Shown here piece by piece: positions 1 to 8,675 of a stretch of DNA of 44,464 nucleotides. The position numbers and the translations under genes were made by a program. Numbering within the stretch: the stretch's first letter is position 1; each line of letters begins with the position of its first letter. The notes below the pieces were generated by a model, which searched no databases, was not told the origin of the DNA, and worked only from the letters and a program-made list of their open reading frames with translations. The stretch covers positions 1 through 44,464 of the forward strand of contig NZ_JAAZQK010000020.1 of the NCBI RefSeq assembly GCF_012275445.1. The letters are read 5' to 3'. The stretch comes from Rhizobacter sp. SG703 (lineage in GTDB: Bacteria; Pseudomonadota; Gammaproteobacteria; Burkholderiales; Burkholderiaceae_C).

Positions 1-1
1 T

Positions 2-94
2 GCGAAGTCGGCCGCGACCTTCCGGACCGTGCAGGGCAACGACGGCACCGCCGACCTGGCGCGGCTGTGGGCGCTGTACGCCAGAAAGAAGTAG
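2..94 (+). CDS. C-terminal end of an unidentified protein (partial)
   Basis: An open frame enters from the left edge and ends at TAG 92-94, giving about 30 residues that finish LARLWALYARKK. The codon choice (GC at third positions) is that of the neighbouring genes and a hairpin follows about 55 bases later, so this is probably the end of a real gene. Too little is present to name a family. Its position just before the GlcNAc operon makes a carbohydrate-related role possible but unproven. Confidence 0.5.
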   Translation, partial: AKSAATFRTVQGNDGTADLARLWALYARKK

Positions 95-148
95 CCGAAG
101 GCCCATCCGCGAGTGGCGTGCACCGGCTTGGACTGGTATCGTCACTCC

Positions 149-173
149 GAACCGCCCCGCAACGGGGCGGTTC
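149..173 (+). terminator. strong hairpin, probable terminator of the upstream gene
   Basis: An 11-bp perfect GC-rich stem (GAACCGCCCCG / CGGGGCGGTTC) encloses a CAA loop about 55 bases after the stop of the partial gene. No T-run follows, so it is a terminator-like hairpin rather than a canonical intrinsic terminator. Confidence 0.55.
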
Positions 174-261
174 CCACAACACGGCGCATCCATCGCGCTG
201 TCTGACAATCGCATGTAAGCGATTGAATTCAAAAGAAAAATTCCTTCCCTAAGACAACTCT

Positions 262-285
262 AATACCAATTGACTTATTGGTATT
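262..285. promoter_or_regulatory. perfect palindrome, probable GntR-family operator of the GlcNAc operon
   Basis: AATACCAAT and ATTGGTATT form perfect 9-bp arms around a 6-bp centre, 69 bases before the kinase start. The same ATACCAATT half-site recurs at 8749-8757 and, as ATTGGTA, at 8876-8882 near the second GntR gene. Autoregulation of amino-sugar operons by GntR/UTRA repressors is established for this regulator class; binding here is inferred. Confidence 0.6.
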
Positions 286-286
286 G

Positions 287-301
287 CTGGTACTAAACTG
301 G
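287..301. promoter_or_regulatory. CTGGTACTAAACTGG element shared with the receptor promoter
   Basis: This 15-base element lies one base past the palindrome at 262-285. A nearly identical 16-base element, CTGGTACTAGAACTGG, is found at 8909-8924 upstream of the TonB-dependent receptor. The repeated occurrence at two control regions of related genes suggests a common regulator or promoter element. Confidence 0.5.
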
Positions 302-354
302 TTTCATCGCGGGCATCGATGCCCGTCCATGAACAACGTGCCAGAGAGCAGTCG

Positions 355-1230
355 ATGATCGAATACCTGATCGGCGTGGATGGAGGAGGCACCGGCACCC
401 GGGCCCTCGTCGCGCGCCGTGGCGGGCCGGTGCTGGGGCAGGGCGAGGCGGGTCCGTCGGCGCTGGGCCAGGGCATCGAGTCCGCGTGGCAGCAGATCGA
501 GCTGGCGATTGCCCGCGCTTTCGATGCCGCCGCCGTCGTGCGACCGGCCTTCGCGCACTGCGCCCTCGGCGCCGGCCTGTCAGGCATCAGCAATGCGCCG
601 TGGCGCGATGCCTTCCTGGCGCAGAACCCCGGCTACGCGAAGCTGCTCGCCGAGACCGACGGCTTCACGATGCTGGTCGGTGCCCATGACGGCCGCCCCG
701 GCGCGCTGCTCGCGGCCGGCACCGGCAGCATCGGCGAGGTGTGGCGCGCCGACGGCACGCGCGCCAGCGTCGGCGGCTGGGGCTTCCCTGTGGGCGACGA
801 AGGCAGCGGCGCCTGGCTCGGCCTGCGCGCGATGCGCATCGCGCAATGCGCGATGGACGGCCGGCTGCCGGTCGGCACGCTGTCGCGCCGCGTCTGGGCC
901 CAGTGCGGCGAAGACGCCGAGACGCTGCAGGCCTGGTGCGGCCGCGCCGGCCAGTTCGCGTATGCCCAGCTCGCACCGGCGGTGTTCGACACCGAAGACA
1001 GCGACCCGGCTTCGGCGCAATTGCTCGCACGCGCGGTGGTCGAACTCGAAGCCATTGCCCACGCGCTCGACCCGGCCGGTGCGCTGCCGCTGGCGGTGCT
1101 CGGCAGCGTCGGCCAGCGCCTGTCGCCCCGCCTGTCACCTGCGCTGCTCGCGCGCTGCGTCGCCGTCGCCGACGGCCCGGCCGCCGGCGCCCTGACCCTG
1201 ATCCGACGAGAGGTCGAGACCGACCGATGA
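355..1230 (+). CDS. N-acetylglucosamine kinase, BadF/BadG ATPase family
   Basis: This 291-residue cytoplasmic sugar kinase probably phosphorylates GlcNAc (or glucosamine) to the 6-phosphate for NagA. The ASKHA phosphate-1 motif is at the N terminus (GVDGGGTGTR, residues 7-16), followed by AAGTGSIGE and the GGWGFPVGDEGSGAWLG stretch typical of the BadF/BadG/BcrA/BcrD family. The start ATG at 355 gives the usual MIEYLIGVDGG beginning; an ATG at 319 would add 12 unlikely residues. Its stop overlaps the start of the GntR gene (ATGA), and NagA, the deaminase and a hexosaminidase follow, which supports a GlcNAc role over other substrates of this family. A glucosamine kinase (GspK-like) is the main alternative. 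Confidence 0.85.
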   Translation: MIEYLIGVDGGGTGTRALVARRGGPVLGQGEAGPSALGQGIESAWQQIELAIARAFDAAAVVRPAFAHCALGAGLSGISNAPWRDAFLAQNPGYAKLLAETDGFTMLVGAHDGRPGALLAAGTGSIGEVWRADGTRASVGGWGFPVGDEGSGAWLGLRAMRIAQCAMDGRLPVGTLSRRVWAQCGEDAETLQAWCGRAGQFAYAQLAPAVFDTEDSDPASAQLLARAVVELEAIAHALDPAGALPLAVLGSVGQRLSPRLSPALLARCVAVADGPAAGALTLIRREVETDR

Positions 1231-1967
1231 GAAAACCCCTGTTCGATTTCAAGCCCGACGCGCGCGACAGCTCGCCGCTGTACGTGCAGCTGGCCCGCAA
1301 GCTGGGGCAGGCCATCCGCGACGGCCGCTACCAGGCCGATGAAGCGCTGCCGTCGGAGCGCGTCCTGTCGGAGTCGCTCGACGTGTCGCGCGTGACCGCG
1401 CGCAAGGCCATCGACCAGCTGGTCGAGCAAGGGTTGATCGTGCGCCGCCGCGGCTCGGGCAACTACATCGCGCCACGCATCGAGCAGCCGCTGTCGCGGC
1501 TGACGAGCTTCTCCGAAGAGCTGCACCAGCGCGGCTACACGCCGAGCTCGCAGTGGCTCGAACGCAGCATCACCGCGGCGGTGCCCGACGAGCAGCTGAG
1601 CCTCGGCCTGTCGCCCGGCGCGCGTGTCGCGCGGCTCGAACGGCTGCGGCTGGCCGACGAGGTCGTGATGGCCTACGAGGTCAGCGTGCTGCCGCAGAGC
1701 GTGCTGCCGCAACCCGAGCTGGTCAACGGCTCGCTGTACGAATACCTGACCAGCACGCGCCAGGCGCCGGTGCGCGCGCTGCAGCACATCCGCGCGCTGA
1801 ATGCGCAGCCGCGGCTGGCCGAGCAGCTCGGCGTGCCGGTCGGGCAGGCGGTGCTGTTCATCACCCGGATCGGCTACCTGGAATCCGGCCAGGCGGTCGA
1901 GCTGACCCATTCCTATTGCCGAAGCGACTACTACGACTTCGTCGCCGAAATGAGAAGAGACGCATGA
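1227..1967 (+). CDS. GntR/UTRA transcriptional regulator of the GlcNAc operon (NagQ/NagR type)
   Basis: A 246-residue regulator of the GntR family, HutC subfamily. Residues about 15-80 form the winged helix-turn-helix (PLYVQLARKLGQAI ... LPSERVLSESLDVSRVTARKAIDQL ... RRRGSGNYIA). The rest is a UTRA ligand domain (LTSFSEELHQRG ... ending in SYCRSDYYDFVAEM). UTRA domains of NagR/NagQ/DasR type usually sense GlcNAc-6-P or GlcN-6-P. The gene is translationally coupled to the kinase (ATGA) and to nagA (ATGA), so the regulator sits inside the operon it probably controls through the palindrome at 262-285. A paralogue lies at 7935-8675 on the other strand. Confidence 0.85.
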   Translation: MRKPLFDFKPDARDSSPLYVQLARKLGQAIRDGRYQADEALPSERVLSESLDVSRVTARKAIDQLVEQGLIVRRRGSGNYIAPRIEQPLSRLTSFSEELHQRGYTPSSQWLERSITAAVPDEQLSLGLSPGARVARLERLRLADEVVMAYEVSVLPQSVLPQPELVNGSLYEYLTSTRQAPVRALQHIRALNAQPRLAEQLGVPVGQAVLFITRIGYLESGQAVELTHSYCRSDYYDFVAEMRRDA

Positions 1968-3097
1968 GCACCCACCTTGAAGGCAAGGTCCTCACCCCGC
2001 AGGGTTTCGTGAACGGCCGCATCGAGTTCGGCGCCGACGGCCGCATCGCGCGCATCGAGGGCACGCCGATCGACGTGCGCAAGGTGCGCGACAAGGCCGG
2101 CCCGATCGTGCTGCCCGGCTTCATCGACCTGCACGTGCACGGCGGCGGCGGGCACGACATCATGGAAGGCGGCGATTCGGCCGCCCGCGTGTCGGAGCTG
2201 CATGCGCGGCACGGCACCACCGCGTTGCTCGCGACCACGATGACCGCGCCGATGTCCGACCTGGAGATCGCGTTCGCCGGCCTGAAGTCGGTGTGCGCGA
2301 GCCGCAGCCCGAAGGGCGCGCGCGTGCTGGGCGTGCACCTCGAAGGCCCGTACATCAATGGCGGCAAGCTCGGCGCGCAGCCGAACTTCGCGCGGCCGGT
2401 GCAGACCGCCGAGCTGGCGCGGCTGAACGAGCTGGCGCCGATCCGGCTGATCACGCTCGCGCCCGAGATCGCCGGCAACATGGACCTGATCGAGTCGCTG
2501 TGCGCGGCGGGTTTCCGCGTGCAGCTCGGCCACACGCTGGGAAGCTACGAAGACGGCGTCGAGGCGCTGAAGCGCGGCGCCGGCGGCTTCACCCACCTGT
2601 TCAACGCGATGAGCGGGCTGCACCACCGCGAGCCCGGCATGGTCGGCGCGGCGCTGGCGCATGCCAAGTACTCCGAGATCATTCCGGACCTGCTGCATGC
2701 GCACAAGGGCGCGATCCGCGTCGCGCTGCGCGCGATCCCGCACCTGTACTGCGTCACCGATTCGACCGCCGCCGCCGGCATGCCCGACGGCGACTACCGG
2801 CTCGGCCGCCACAAGGTCACCAAGTGCCTCGGCGGCGTGCGGCTGGCCGACGGCACGCTGGCCGGATCGACCCTCACCATGGACCAGGCGCTGCGCAACC
2901 TGGTCAACGAGCTGGACATGGACCTGATCGACGCCTCGCGCCGCGTCTCCACCCATGCGGCCGACTACCTCGGTGCCGCGGACCGCGGCCGGCTGTCTGC
3001 CGGCGCGTGGGCCGATGCCGTCGTGCTCGACCGCGACCTCACTGTTTCGGACGTCTATGTTGAAGGAAGCTCGATTGAACTCGCGCATGCTGGCTGA
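1964..3097 (+). CDS. nagA: N-acetylglucosamine-6-phosphate deacetylase
   Basis: This 377-residue amidohydrolase removes acetate from GlcNAc-6-P to give GlcN-6-P. Visible family landmarks are the metal motif HVH (H57, H59 in FIDLHVHGGGG), the metal-binding glutamate in GVHLEGPY (E128), H190 in QLGHT, H211 in FTHLFNAMSG and the catalytic aspartate D266 in VTDST. The length is normal for NagA. Its ATG overlaps the regulator stop, and its own end overlaps the start of the deaminase gene. The product feeds the SIS-domain deaminase encoded next. Confidence 0.95.
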   Translation: MSTHLEGKVLTPQGFVNGRIEFGADGRIARIEGTPIDVRKVRDKAGPIVLPGFIDLHVHGGGGHDIMEGGDSAARVSELHARHGTTALLATTMTAPMSDLEIAFAGLKSVCASRSPKGARVLGVHLEGPYINGGKLGAQPNFARPVQTAELARLNELAPIRLITLAPEIAGNMDLIESLCAAGFRVQLGHTLGSYEDGVEALKRGAGGFTHLFNAMSGLHHREPGMVGAALAHAKYSEIIPDLLHAHKGAIRVALRAIPHLYCVTDSTAAAGMPDGDYRLGRHKVTKCLGGVRLADGTLAGSTLTMDQALRNLVNELDMDLIDASRRVSTHAADYLGAADRGRLSAGAWADAVVLDRDLTVSDVYVEGSSIELAHAG

Positions 3098-4097
3098 GGC
3101 CCGCGAAGCCCCCTCTGCGGTCGCACGGCAACTGGCCGAGAACGACCAGGCGTACAGCGACTTCGGTGCGCTGCTGCGCAGCAAGCCGCCGAGCTCGGTG
3201 CTGACCGTCGCGCGCGGCAGCTCCGACCATGCGGCGCATTTCATGGCCTACCTGATCATGGCGCGCATGGGCCGGCTGGTGACCTCGCTGCCGATGTCGC
3301 TGATCACGCTGTACCAGTCGCAGATCCAGTGCGACGGACTGGCCGCGATGGCGTTCTCGCAGTCGGGACAGAGCCCCGACCTGGTCGCGCCGATGCGCTA
3401 CTTCACCGACGGCGGCGCCTGCACCGCGGCCTTCGTCAACGACCCGGAGTCGCCGCTCGCGAAGGCTGCACAGTGGGTGTTCCCGCTGCATGCCGGTGCC
3501 GAGACCAGCGTCGCGGCGACCAAGAGCTTCATCACGCAGATGGTGGCCGGCGCGCGCACGGTGGCCGCCTGGCAGGACGACCTGGTGCTGCAGGCCGCAC
3601 TGTCGGCCTTGCCTGGCGTGCTGTCGCGCGCGGCGCATGCCGACTGGACGCCGGCGGTCGATGCGCTGGTCAACGCCGACAAGCTGTTCGTGATCGGCCG
3701 CGGCACCGGCCTGCCGGTCGCGCTGGAGGCGGCACTGAAGTTCAAGGAGACCTGCGCGATCCAGGCCGAGGCGTTCTCCGGCGCCGAGGTCAAGCACGGC
3801 CCGATGGCGCTGATCGACGAAGGCTACCCGCTGCTGATCTTCGCGCCGCGCGGCCCGGCCCAGGCCGGCCTGCTGGCGCTCGCCGACGAGATGCGCGCGC
3901 GCGGCGCCAAGGTGCTGCTGGCGGCACCCGGCGGCACGCCGCACGCGAACCTGCCGATCGTCGAGACCGCATCGATCGAACTCGATCCGATCTCGGTCGT
4001 GCAGAGCTTCTATCCGATGGTCGAGGCGCTGGCGCGCGCGCGTGGCTTCGATCCCGACAAACCGAAGTTCCTGGCCAAGGTGACGAGGACGCAATGA
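3075..4097 (+). CDS. SIS-domain glucosamine-6-phosphate deaminase (NagB-II type)
   Basis: A double-SIS protein of about 340 residues resembling the isomerase half of GlmS but without the glutaminase domain. It probably converts GlcN-6-P to fructose-6-P and ammonia, the last step of GlcNAc catabolism. Landmarks are VARGSSDHAA, SQSGQSPDLV, the AETSVAATKSF segment and a C-terminal domain with EVKHGPMALI. The start is uncertain: ATG 3057, TTG 3075 or ATG 3087 are in frame. I chose TTG 3075 because AAGGAAG lies five bases before it; ATG 3057 has no visible Shine-Dalgarno. All of these overlap the end of nagA. The alternative, a sugar isomerase of the AgaS type, is less likely given nagA and the GlcNAc kinase. 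Confidence 0.85.
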   Translation: MNSRMLAEAREAPSAVARQLAENDQAYSDFGALLRSKPPSSVLTVARGSSDHAAHFMAYLIMARMGRLVTSLPMSLITLYQSQIQCDGLAAMAFSQSGQSPDLVAPMRYFTDGGACTAAFVNDPESPLAKAAQWVFPLHAGAETSVAATKSFITQMVAGARTVAAWQDDLVLQAALSALPGVLSRAAHADWTPAVDALVNADKLFVIGRGTGLPVALEAALKFKETCAIQAEAFSGAEVKHGPMALIDEGYPLLIFAPRGPAQAGLLALADEMRARGAKVLLAAPGGTPHANLPIVETASIELDPISVVQSFYPMVEALARARGFDPDKPKFLAKVTRTQ

Positions 4098-5581
4098 GCA
4101 TGGTGTTCCATCCAGGGCAGTTGGTGATGGTCAACATCCCGGGCAAGAACCTGGATGGATCGACTGCGGCGTTCCTGCGCGAGCACCACGTCCGCGCGAT
4201 CTGCCTGTTCCGCTGGAACCTCGGCACCGAGGCCGAGGTGCGCCAACTCACCGCCGACCTGCGCGAGGTGATGGGCGAGCATGCGCTGATCGGCATCGAC
4301 CAGGAGGGCGGCTCGGTGGTGCGCTCGACCTTCCTGCCGCAGGCGCCGGCCGCGATGGCGCTGGGCGCCGCGGCCGACGAGGCGATGGCCGAGGAGGTCG
4401 GCGCCGCAGTCGCGCGCGGCCTCGCGAGCCTGGGCATCAACTGGAATTTCGCGCCGGTGCTGGACGTCAACAACAACCCGGCCAACCCGGTGATCGCCGA
4501 GCGCAGCTTCTCGGAAGACCCGCTGGCGGTGACGAAGCTGGCCGGCGCCTGGATGCGCGGCTCGCTGCGCGAAGGCGTGGCCTGTTGCGTGAAGCACTTC
4601 CCCGGGCATGGCGACACGCACGTCGACTCGCACCGCGACCTGCCCGAGGTGAACAAGTCGCTGGCCCAGCTGGAGGCGCTGGAGTTCGTGCCGTTCCGCG
4701 CGCTGCGCGGCCAGGCGCCGGCGATGATGACGGCGCACATCGTCTACCCGCAGCTCGACCCGGAGCACCCGGCGACGCTGTCGCGCCGCGTGCTGGGCAC
4801 GCTGCTGCGCGAGAGCTGGGGCTACGACGGCGTCGTGATCACCGACTCGCTGGTGATGAAGGCGATCCACGACCGCTACGGCCACGACCGCGCCGCGGTG
4901 CTGGCGCTGCAGGCCGGGGCCGACATGGTGATGGCGCTCGGCTCGCAGGACGAGCAGCTGGCCGCGATCCGCGCGATCCAGCGCGCGCAGGCGAACGGCG
5001 ACCTGGGGGCCGCGGCACTCGCCAAGGCGAACGCGCGGCTCGACAAGCTCGCGGCCCGCTACCCGGTGCGGCACGCCGGCTACACCCCGGCGCAACACGA
5101 GCGCGACGACGACCTGATGCACCGTGCGTGGGCCGCCGGCCTGACGACGCGCGGCACGCCGCCGGTGCTGCGGCGCGACCACCGGCTGCGCGTGTTCACG
5201 CAGCGCGCGGTGCCGAGCGATGGGGTTTCCGAAGCCGGCCTCGCCGGCGCGCAGGTGGCCGAGCTGTTCGGCGGTTTCGCGAGCGTCGACATGGTCGAAC
5301 TCGCATCGCTGGCCGAGCTCGACTGGTCGACGATCCCGCGCGACGGGCGGTTGAACGTGATCGTCTCGAACCACCGCGACCGCTACGACGCACGCGCGAA
5401 AGCATGGCGCGCCGACCTGCACGTCGTGCTGTGGAACCCCTACCAGGCGCTGGACATCCCGGCGCCGGCCGTCATCACCTGGGGCTATGCCACCGGGGCG
5501 CTGGTCGCGCTGCGCGACTGGCTCGAACGCCGCACCACCGCACCCGGTCGCTCGCCGGTGCGGCTGGACACCCGTCGCTGA
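4094..5581 (+). CDS. nagZ: GH3 beta-N-acetylhexosaminidase (NagZ-like)
   Basis: A 495-residue glycoside hydrolase family 3 enzyme without a signal peptide, so it should act in the cytoplasm on imported GlcNAc disaccharides or anhydro-muropeptides. The NagZ signature is present: IGIDQEGG (67-73), KHFPGHGDTHVDSH with the Asp-His catalytic dyad (D174, H176), and the nucleophile D251 in VITDSLVM. The first 350 residues match NagZ; about 130 C-terminal residues form an added domain, which is longer than classical 340-residue NagZ. ATG overlaps the deaminase stop (CAATGA). Together with the downstream AmpG-like permease it suggests import of intact disaccharides followed by internal cleavage. Confidence 0.88.
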   Translation: MSMVFHPGQLVMVNIPGKNLDGSTAAFLREHHVRAICLFRWNLGTEAEVRQLTADLREVMGEHALIGIDQEGGSVVRSTFLPQAPAAMALGAAADEAMAEEVGAAVARGLASLGINWNFAPVLDVNNNPANPVIAERSFSEDPLAVTKLAGAWMRGSLREGVACCVKHFPGHGDTHVDSHRDLPEVNKSLAQLEALEFVPFRALRGQAPAMMTAHIVYPQLDPEHPATLSRRVLGTLLRESWGYDGVVITDSLVMKAIHDRYGHDRAAVLALQAGADMVMALGSQDEQLAAIRAIQRAQANGDLGAAALAKANARLDKLAARYPVRHAGYTPAQHERDDDLMHRAWAAGLTTRGTPPVLRRDHRLRVFTQRAVPSDGVSEAGLAGAQVAELFGGFASVDMVELASLAELDWSTIPRDGRLNVIVSNHRDRYDARAKAWRADLHVVLWNPYQALDIPAPAVITWGYATGALVALRDWLERRTTAPGRSPVRLDTRR

Positions 5582-5611
5582 TTCAACGCTTTCGTTCCTG
5601 GAGTCCACCGC

Positions 5612-6910
5612 ATGTCCACCGCCACGAAGGGTTCGCCGATCCGCTGGGTGCCGAGCCTCTACCTCGCGCAGGGGCTGCCGTTCTTCGCGGTCAACGTGAT
5701 CGCGCAGCAGATGCTGATCAGCATGCAGGTGCCCAACGAGCAGATCACGCGCTGGCTCGGCGTGTTGAGCCTGGCCTGGGGCATCAAGTGGCTGTGGAGC
5801 CCGTTCCTCGAACTGGCACCGAGCAAGAAATCGGTGGTGATCGTGTTCCAGCTGCTCGGCGCGGCCGGGCTCGCGCTGACCGCGATCGCGCTGCACCTGC
5901 CAGTGTTCTTCGTGGTCTGCATCGCCGCGCTGTCGCTGGTGTCGCTCGCGTCGGCCACGCACGACGTGGCCTCCGACGGGCTGTACATCGCGAGCCTCGA
6001 CCACAAGGCGCAGGCCGAGTACGCCGGCTGGCAGGGCGCGTTCTTCAACGTCGCGCGCTTCGTGTCGGCCGGCGGGCTGCTGATCCTGGCCGGCTCGCTC
6101 GAGAAATCGATCGGCGTGCCGGCGGCGTGGACCGCGATCTTCCTGATGCTGGCCGCGGCGATGGTGCTGCTCGGGCTCTACAACGCCTGGTCGCTGCCAG
6201 GCACGCGCAATGTGCCGGCCGATGCCGGAACGGCCGCCGACGTGAGCCGCACGCTGTGGCACGTGATCCAGGATTTCCTGCGCAAGCCGGGCATCTGGCT
6301 CGCGATCCTGTTCATCATCCTGTTCCGCGCCAGCGAGGGGCAGATCCAGACCATCGGGCCGATCTTCCTGCGCGCCGCGCGCGACCTGGGCGGGCTCGGG
6401 CTGACCACCGACCAGGTCGGCTGGGCCTACGGCACGGCCGGCACCATCGCCTTCATCGCAGGCAGCATCGTCGGCGGCTACTTCGCCGCGTGGCTGGGGC
6501 TGAAGCGCGCGATGGTGTGGCTGATCCTCGCGATGAACCTGCCGAGCGTCGCGTTCGTGTTCCTGAGCACCGCGATGCCGACGAACTTCGGCGTGATCGC
6601 TGCCGCGCTCAGCCTGGAGATGTTCGGCTACGGCTTCGGCTTCGTCGGCGTGATCCTGTACCTGATGCAGGTGGTGTCGGTCGGCCGCTACCAGACGGCG
6701 CACTACGCGATCGGCTCGGGCGTGATGGGGCTGGGCATGAGCCTGTTCCGCACCATCAGCGGCGACATCCAGGTGGCGCTCGGCTACCAGAACTTCTTCC
6801 TGTGGGGCCTCGCGTGCGCGGTGCCGGTGCTGGTCCTCGCGCGCTTCGTGCCGCTGGAGTCGACACCGGCCGCGGCACCGGTCGCGCCGCCGCAGGTGGC
6901 CGAGGTCTGA
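5612..6910 (+). CDS. AmpG-like MFS sugar permease
   Basis: A 432-residue inner-membrane protein with about 12 hydrophobic segments in the major facilitator fold. The N-terminal LYLAQGLPFFAVN and the loop THDVASDGLYI followed by AGWQGAFFNVARF are characteristic of the AmpG/SLC33 branch, whose classical member imports GlcNAc-anhydroMurNAc peptides. It lies 30 bases after the GH3 gene behind TGGAG, in the same operon. The likely substrate is a GlcNAc-containing disaccharide or muropeptide. Homologous permeases encoded in chitin loci of gamma- and betaproteobacteria support GlcNAc or chitobiose as the alternative. Confidence 0.8.
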   Translation: MSTATKGSPIRWVPSLYLAQGLPFFAVNVIAQQMLISMQVPNEQITRWLGVLSLAWGIKWLWSPFLELAPSKKSVVIVFQLLGAAGLALTAIALHLPVFFVVCIAALSLVSLASATHDVASDGLYIASLDHKAQAEYAGWQGAFFNVARFVSAGGLLILAGSLEKSIGVPAAWTAIFLMLAAAMVLLGLYNAWSLPGTRNVPADAGTAADVSRTLWHVIQDFLRKPGIWLAILFIILFRASEGQIQTIGPIFLRAARDLGGLGLTTDQVGWAYGTAGTIAFIAGSIVGGYFAAWLGLKRAMVWLILAMNLPSVAFVFLSTAMPTNFGVIAAALSLEMFGYGFGFVGVILYLMQVVSVGRYQTAHYAIGSGVMGLGMSLFRTISGDIQVALGYQNFFLWGLACAVPVLVLARFVPLESTPAAAPVAPPQVAEV

Positions 6911-6917
6911 GCCCGCG

Positions 6918-7871
6918 ATGAAGATCCAACGCTTGTCACTGGCAGCATGCGTCGTCGCCGGCACCTTGCTGGCGGTGGCGGGCTGTGCGGCCGTTCCTGC
7001 GCCCATGTCGGCGCCCGATGCCGGCGTTTTCTTCGACGACTTCAGCCAACCGAGCGTGTCGGCCCTCGTCGCCGGCGGCTGGACGGTGCGCGACCAGCGT
7101 GGCCACCCCGGCATCGACGGCGCAGGCTGGGGCGCAGGTGCGCTGTCGCTGGTCGACGACCCGGCGCAGCGCGGCAACCGCCTGCTGCGGCTGACGGCGC
7201 GCACCGACGGCACGCCGGCCGGCACCACGCAGGCCCAGCTGTGCCACGCGCGCAAGTACCTCGAGGGCACCTACGCCGCGCGCGTGCGCTTCAGCGATAC
7301 GCCGGTGCAGGGCCCCGACGGCGACGTGCTGGTGCAGACCTTCTACACCGTGAGCCCGCTGCGCTTCGCGTACGACCCGCAGTACAGCGAGATCGACTGG
7401 GAATACCTGCCCAACGGCGGCTGGGGCGACGCCCGCACGCGGCTCTACGGCGTGACCTGGCAGACGGTGCGCCTCGATCCGTGGGATGCCTACAACCAGC
7501 CGCTGCAGCACGTGGCGGCGCTCGGCCCTGCTGGTGGCGGCTGGCATGTGCTGGTGATGCAGGTGGCGCAGGGCAGGAGCCGCTTCTTCCTCGACGGCCG
7601 GCAGCTCGACGAGCATGGTGGCCGCAATTACCCGGTGGTGCCGATGGCGATCGCCTTCAGCCAGTGGTTCGTACCGGCGGGGCAACTGGCCGGCGTGTCG
7701 GTGCCGCGCGCCTATGAAGAAGATGTCGACTGGGTCTACCACGCGCGCAGCCGCGTGATGACACCGGCCGAAGTGGAACAGGCGGTGCAGGCGTTGCGCC
7801 GCAGCGGGCAGACCGCCGTCGACACCGTGCCGGCGGCCGAGCCGCCGCTCGCGTCGACCTGCGACTTCTGA
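6918..7871 (+). CDS. GH16-like lipoprotein, putative beta-glucanase
   Basis: A 317-residue predicted lipoprotein: the signal sequence ends in VAGC with Cys23 as the lipid anchor. The body looks like a concanavalin-type family 16 glycoside hydrolase. EIDWE (E158, D160, E162) matches the GH16 catalytic pattern of two glutamates around an aspartate. Aromatic-rich blocks (NGGWG, WHVLVMQV, RFFLDG) fit the same fold. It follows the permease by seven bases, so it is probably the last gene of the operon. The family is known for laminarinases, carrageenases and keratanases; the substrate cannot be read from the sequence. The link with GlcNAc genes would fit a glycan containing both glucan and amino sugar. 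Confidence 0.65.
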   Translation: MKIQRLSLAACVVAGTLLAVAGCAAVPAPMSAPDAGVFFDDFSQPSVSALVAGGWTVRDQRGHPGIDGAGWGAGALSLVDDPAQRGNRLLRLTARTDGTPAGTTQAQLCHARKYLEGTYAARVRFSDTPVQGPDGDVLVQTFYTVSPLRFAYDPQYSEIDWEYLPNGGWGDARTRLYGVTWQTVRLDPWDAYNQPLQHVAALGPAGGGWHVLVMQVAQGRSRFFLDGRQLDEHGGRNYPVVPMAIAFSQWFVPAGQLAGVSVPRAYEEDVDWVYHARSRVMTPAEVEQAVQALRRSGQTAVDTVPAAEPPLASTCDF

Positions 7872-7934
7872 GGTCACACCGTGCAGCCCGCGCCCATTCC
7901 CATGAACGCACGCCGCACGGATCTGCTTCCGGCT

Positions 7935-8675
7935 TCAGCCGGCGTTCAGCTCGGCGACGAAGTCGTACATGTCGCCTCGGTAGAAGCTCTGCGAGAGCTC
8001 GATCGCCCGGCCGTCGCGCAGGTAGCCCAGGCGCTCGACCAGCAAGCCGGCATCGCCGACGTTCGCTTCCAGCAGCCGCGCCTGCTCGGCATTCAGCAGC
8101 AGCGCCCGCAGCCGCTGCAGCGCGCGCACCGGCCGGTTGCCCTGCTGCTCGAGCGCCGCGTACAGCGAATCGCCGACCGCTTCGAGCGACGGCAGGCAGC
8201 TCGCCACCACCGTCGCGATCTCGAGCGCCATCGGCGCGTCGTCGGCATAGCGCAGCCGGTTGAAGCGGTAGACCTGCGCGCCGGGGCTCAGCGCGAGCTT
8301 CAGCGCTTCTTCGGGCGTCACCGTGCCCTGCGAGCGCTTCAGCCACACGCTGTGCGGCCGGCTGCCGCGGGCGCGCATGTCCTCGGAGAACGAGGTCAGC
8401 TTCGCGAAGTTCTTCTCGACGCGCGACGACACGAAGTTGCCCGACCCCTGCCGGCGCACCAGCCAGCCTTCTTCGGCCAGCCCCTCGATCGCGCGGCGCA
8501 CCGTGATGCGCGAGACCGCGAAATCCTCGGCGAGCTGGCGCTCGGAGGGCAGTGCGTCGTCGGGCCCCAGCACGCGGCGCTCGATGGCTTCGCGCACCGC
8601 ACGCTGCAGCTGCTGGTACAGCGGCAGGCTGTGATTCGGGTCCAGCGGCTTCAGCACCTGGGCCAATGTGGTCAT
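7935..8675 (-). CDS. second GntR/UTRA regulator, divergent from the TonB receptor
   Basis: A 246-residue HutC-type GntR regulator, closely similar in layout to the one at 1227-1967. It has the wHTH (SLPLYQQLQRAVREAI ... LPSERQLAEDFAVSRITVRRAIEGL ... RRQGSGNFV) and a UTRA domain ending in SFYRGDMYDFVAELN. ATG 8675 is preceded by AAAGGGG on the minus strand; an upstream in-frame start would add an unrelated leader. The gene points away from the receptor at 9058 and toward the GH16 gene, with convergent ends 63 bases apart. The ATACCAATT and CTGGTACTA motifs in the divergent region are shared with the GlcNAc operon, so both regulators may recognise related sites. Confidence 0.85.
   Translation of the reverse strand: MTTLAQVLKPLDPNHSLPLYQQLQRAVREAIERRVLGPDDALPSERQLAEDFAVSRITVRRAIEGLAEEGWLVRRQGSGNFVSSRVEKNFAKLTSFSEDMRARGSRPHSVWLKRSQGTVTPEEALKLALSPGAQVYRFNRLRYADDAPMALEIATVVASCLPSLEAVGDSLYAALEQQGNRPVRALQRLRALLLNAEQARLLEANVGDAGLLVERLGYLRDGRAIELSQSFYRGDMYDFVAELNAG

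Noticed and set aside
67-252. Small gene of 61 codons after the left partial gene
   Set aside because: It runs through the hairpin at 149-173, has no family resemblance and lacks a ribosome site.
4010-7270. Very long open frame on the minus strand across the GH3, MFS and lipoprotein genes
   Set aside because: It is Arg/His/Gln-rich antisense sequence with no family motifs, opposite well-supported genes; long shadow frames are expected in high-GC DNA.
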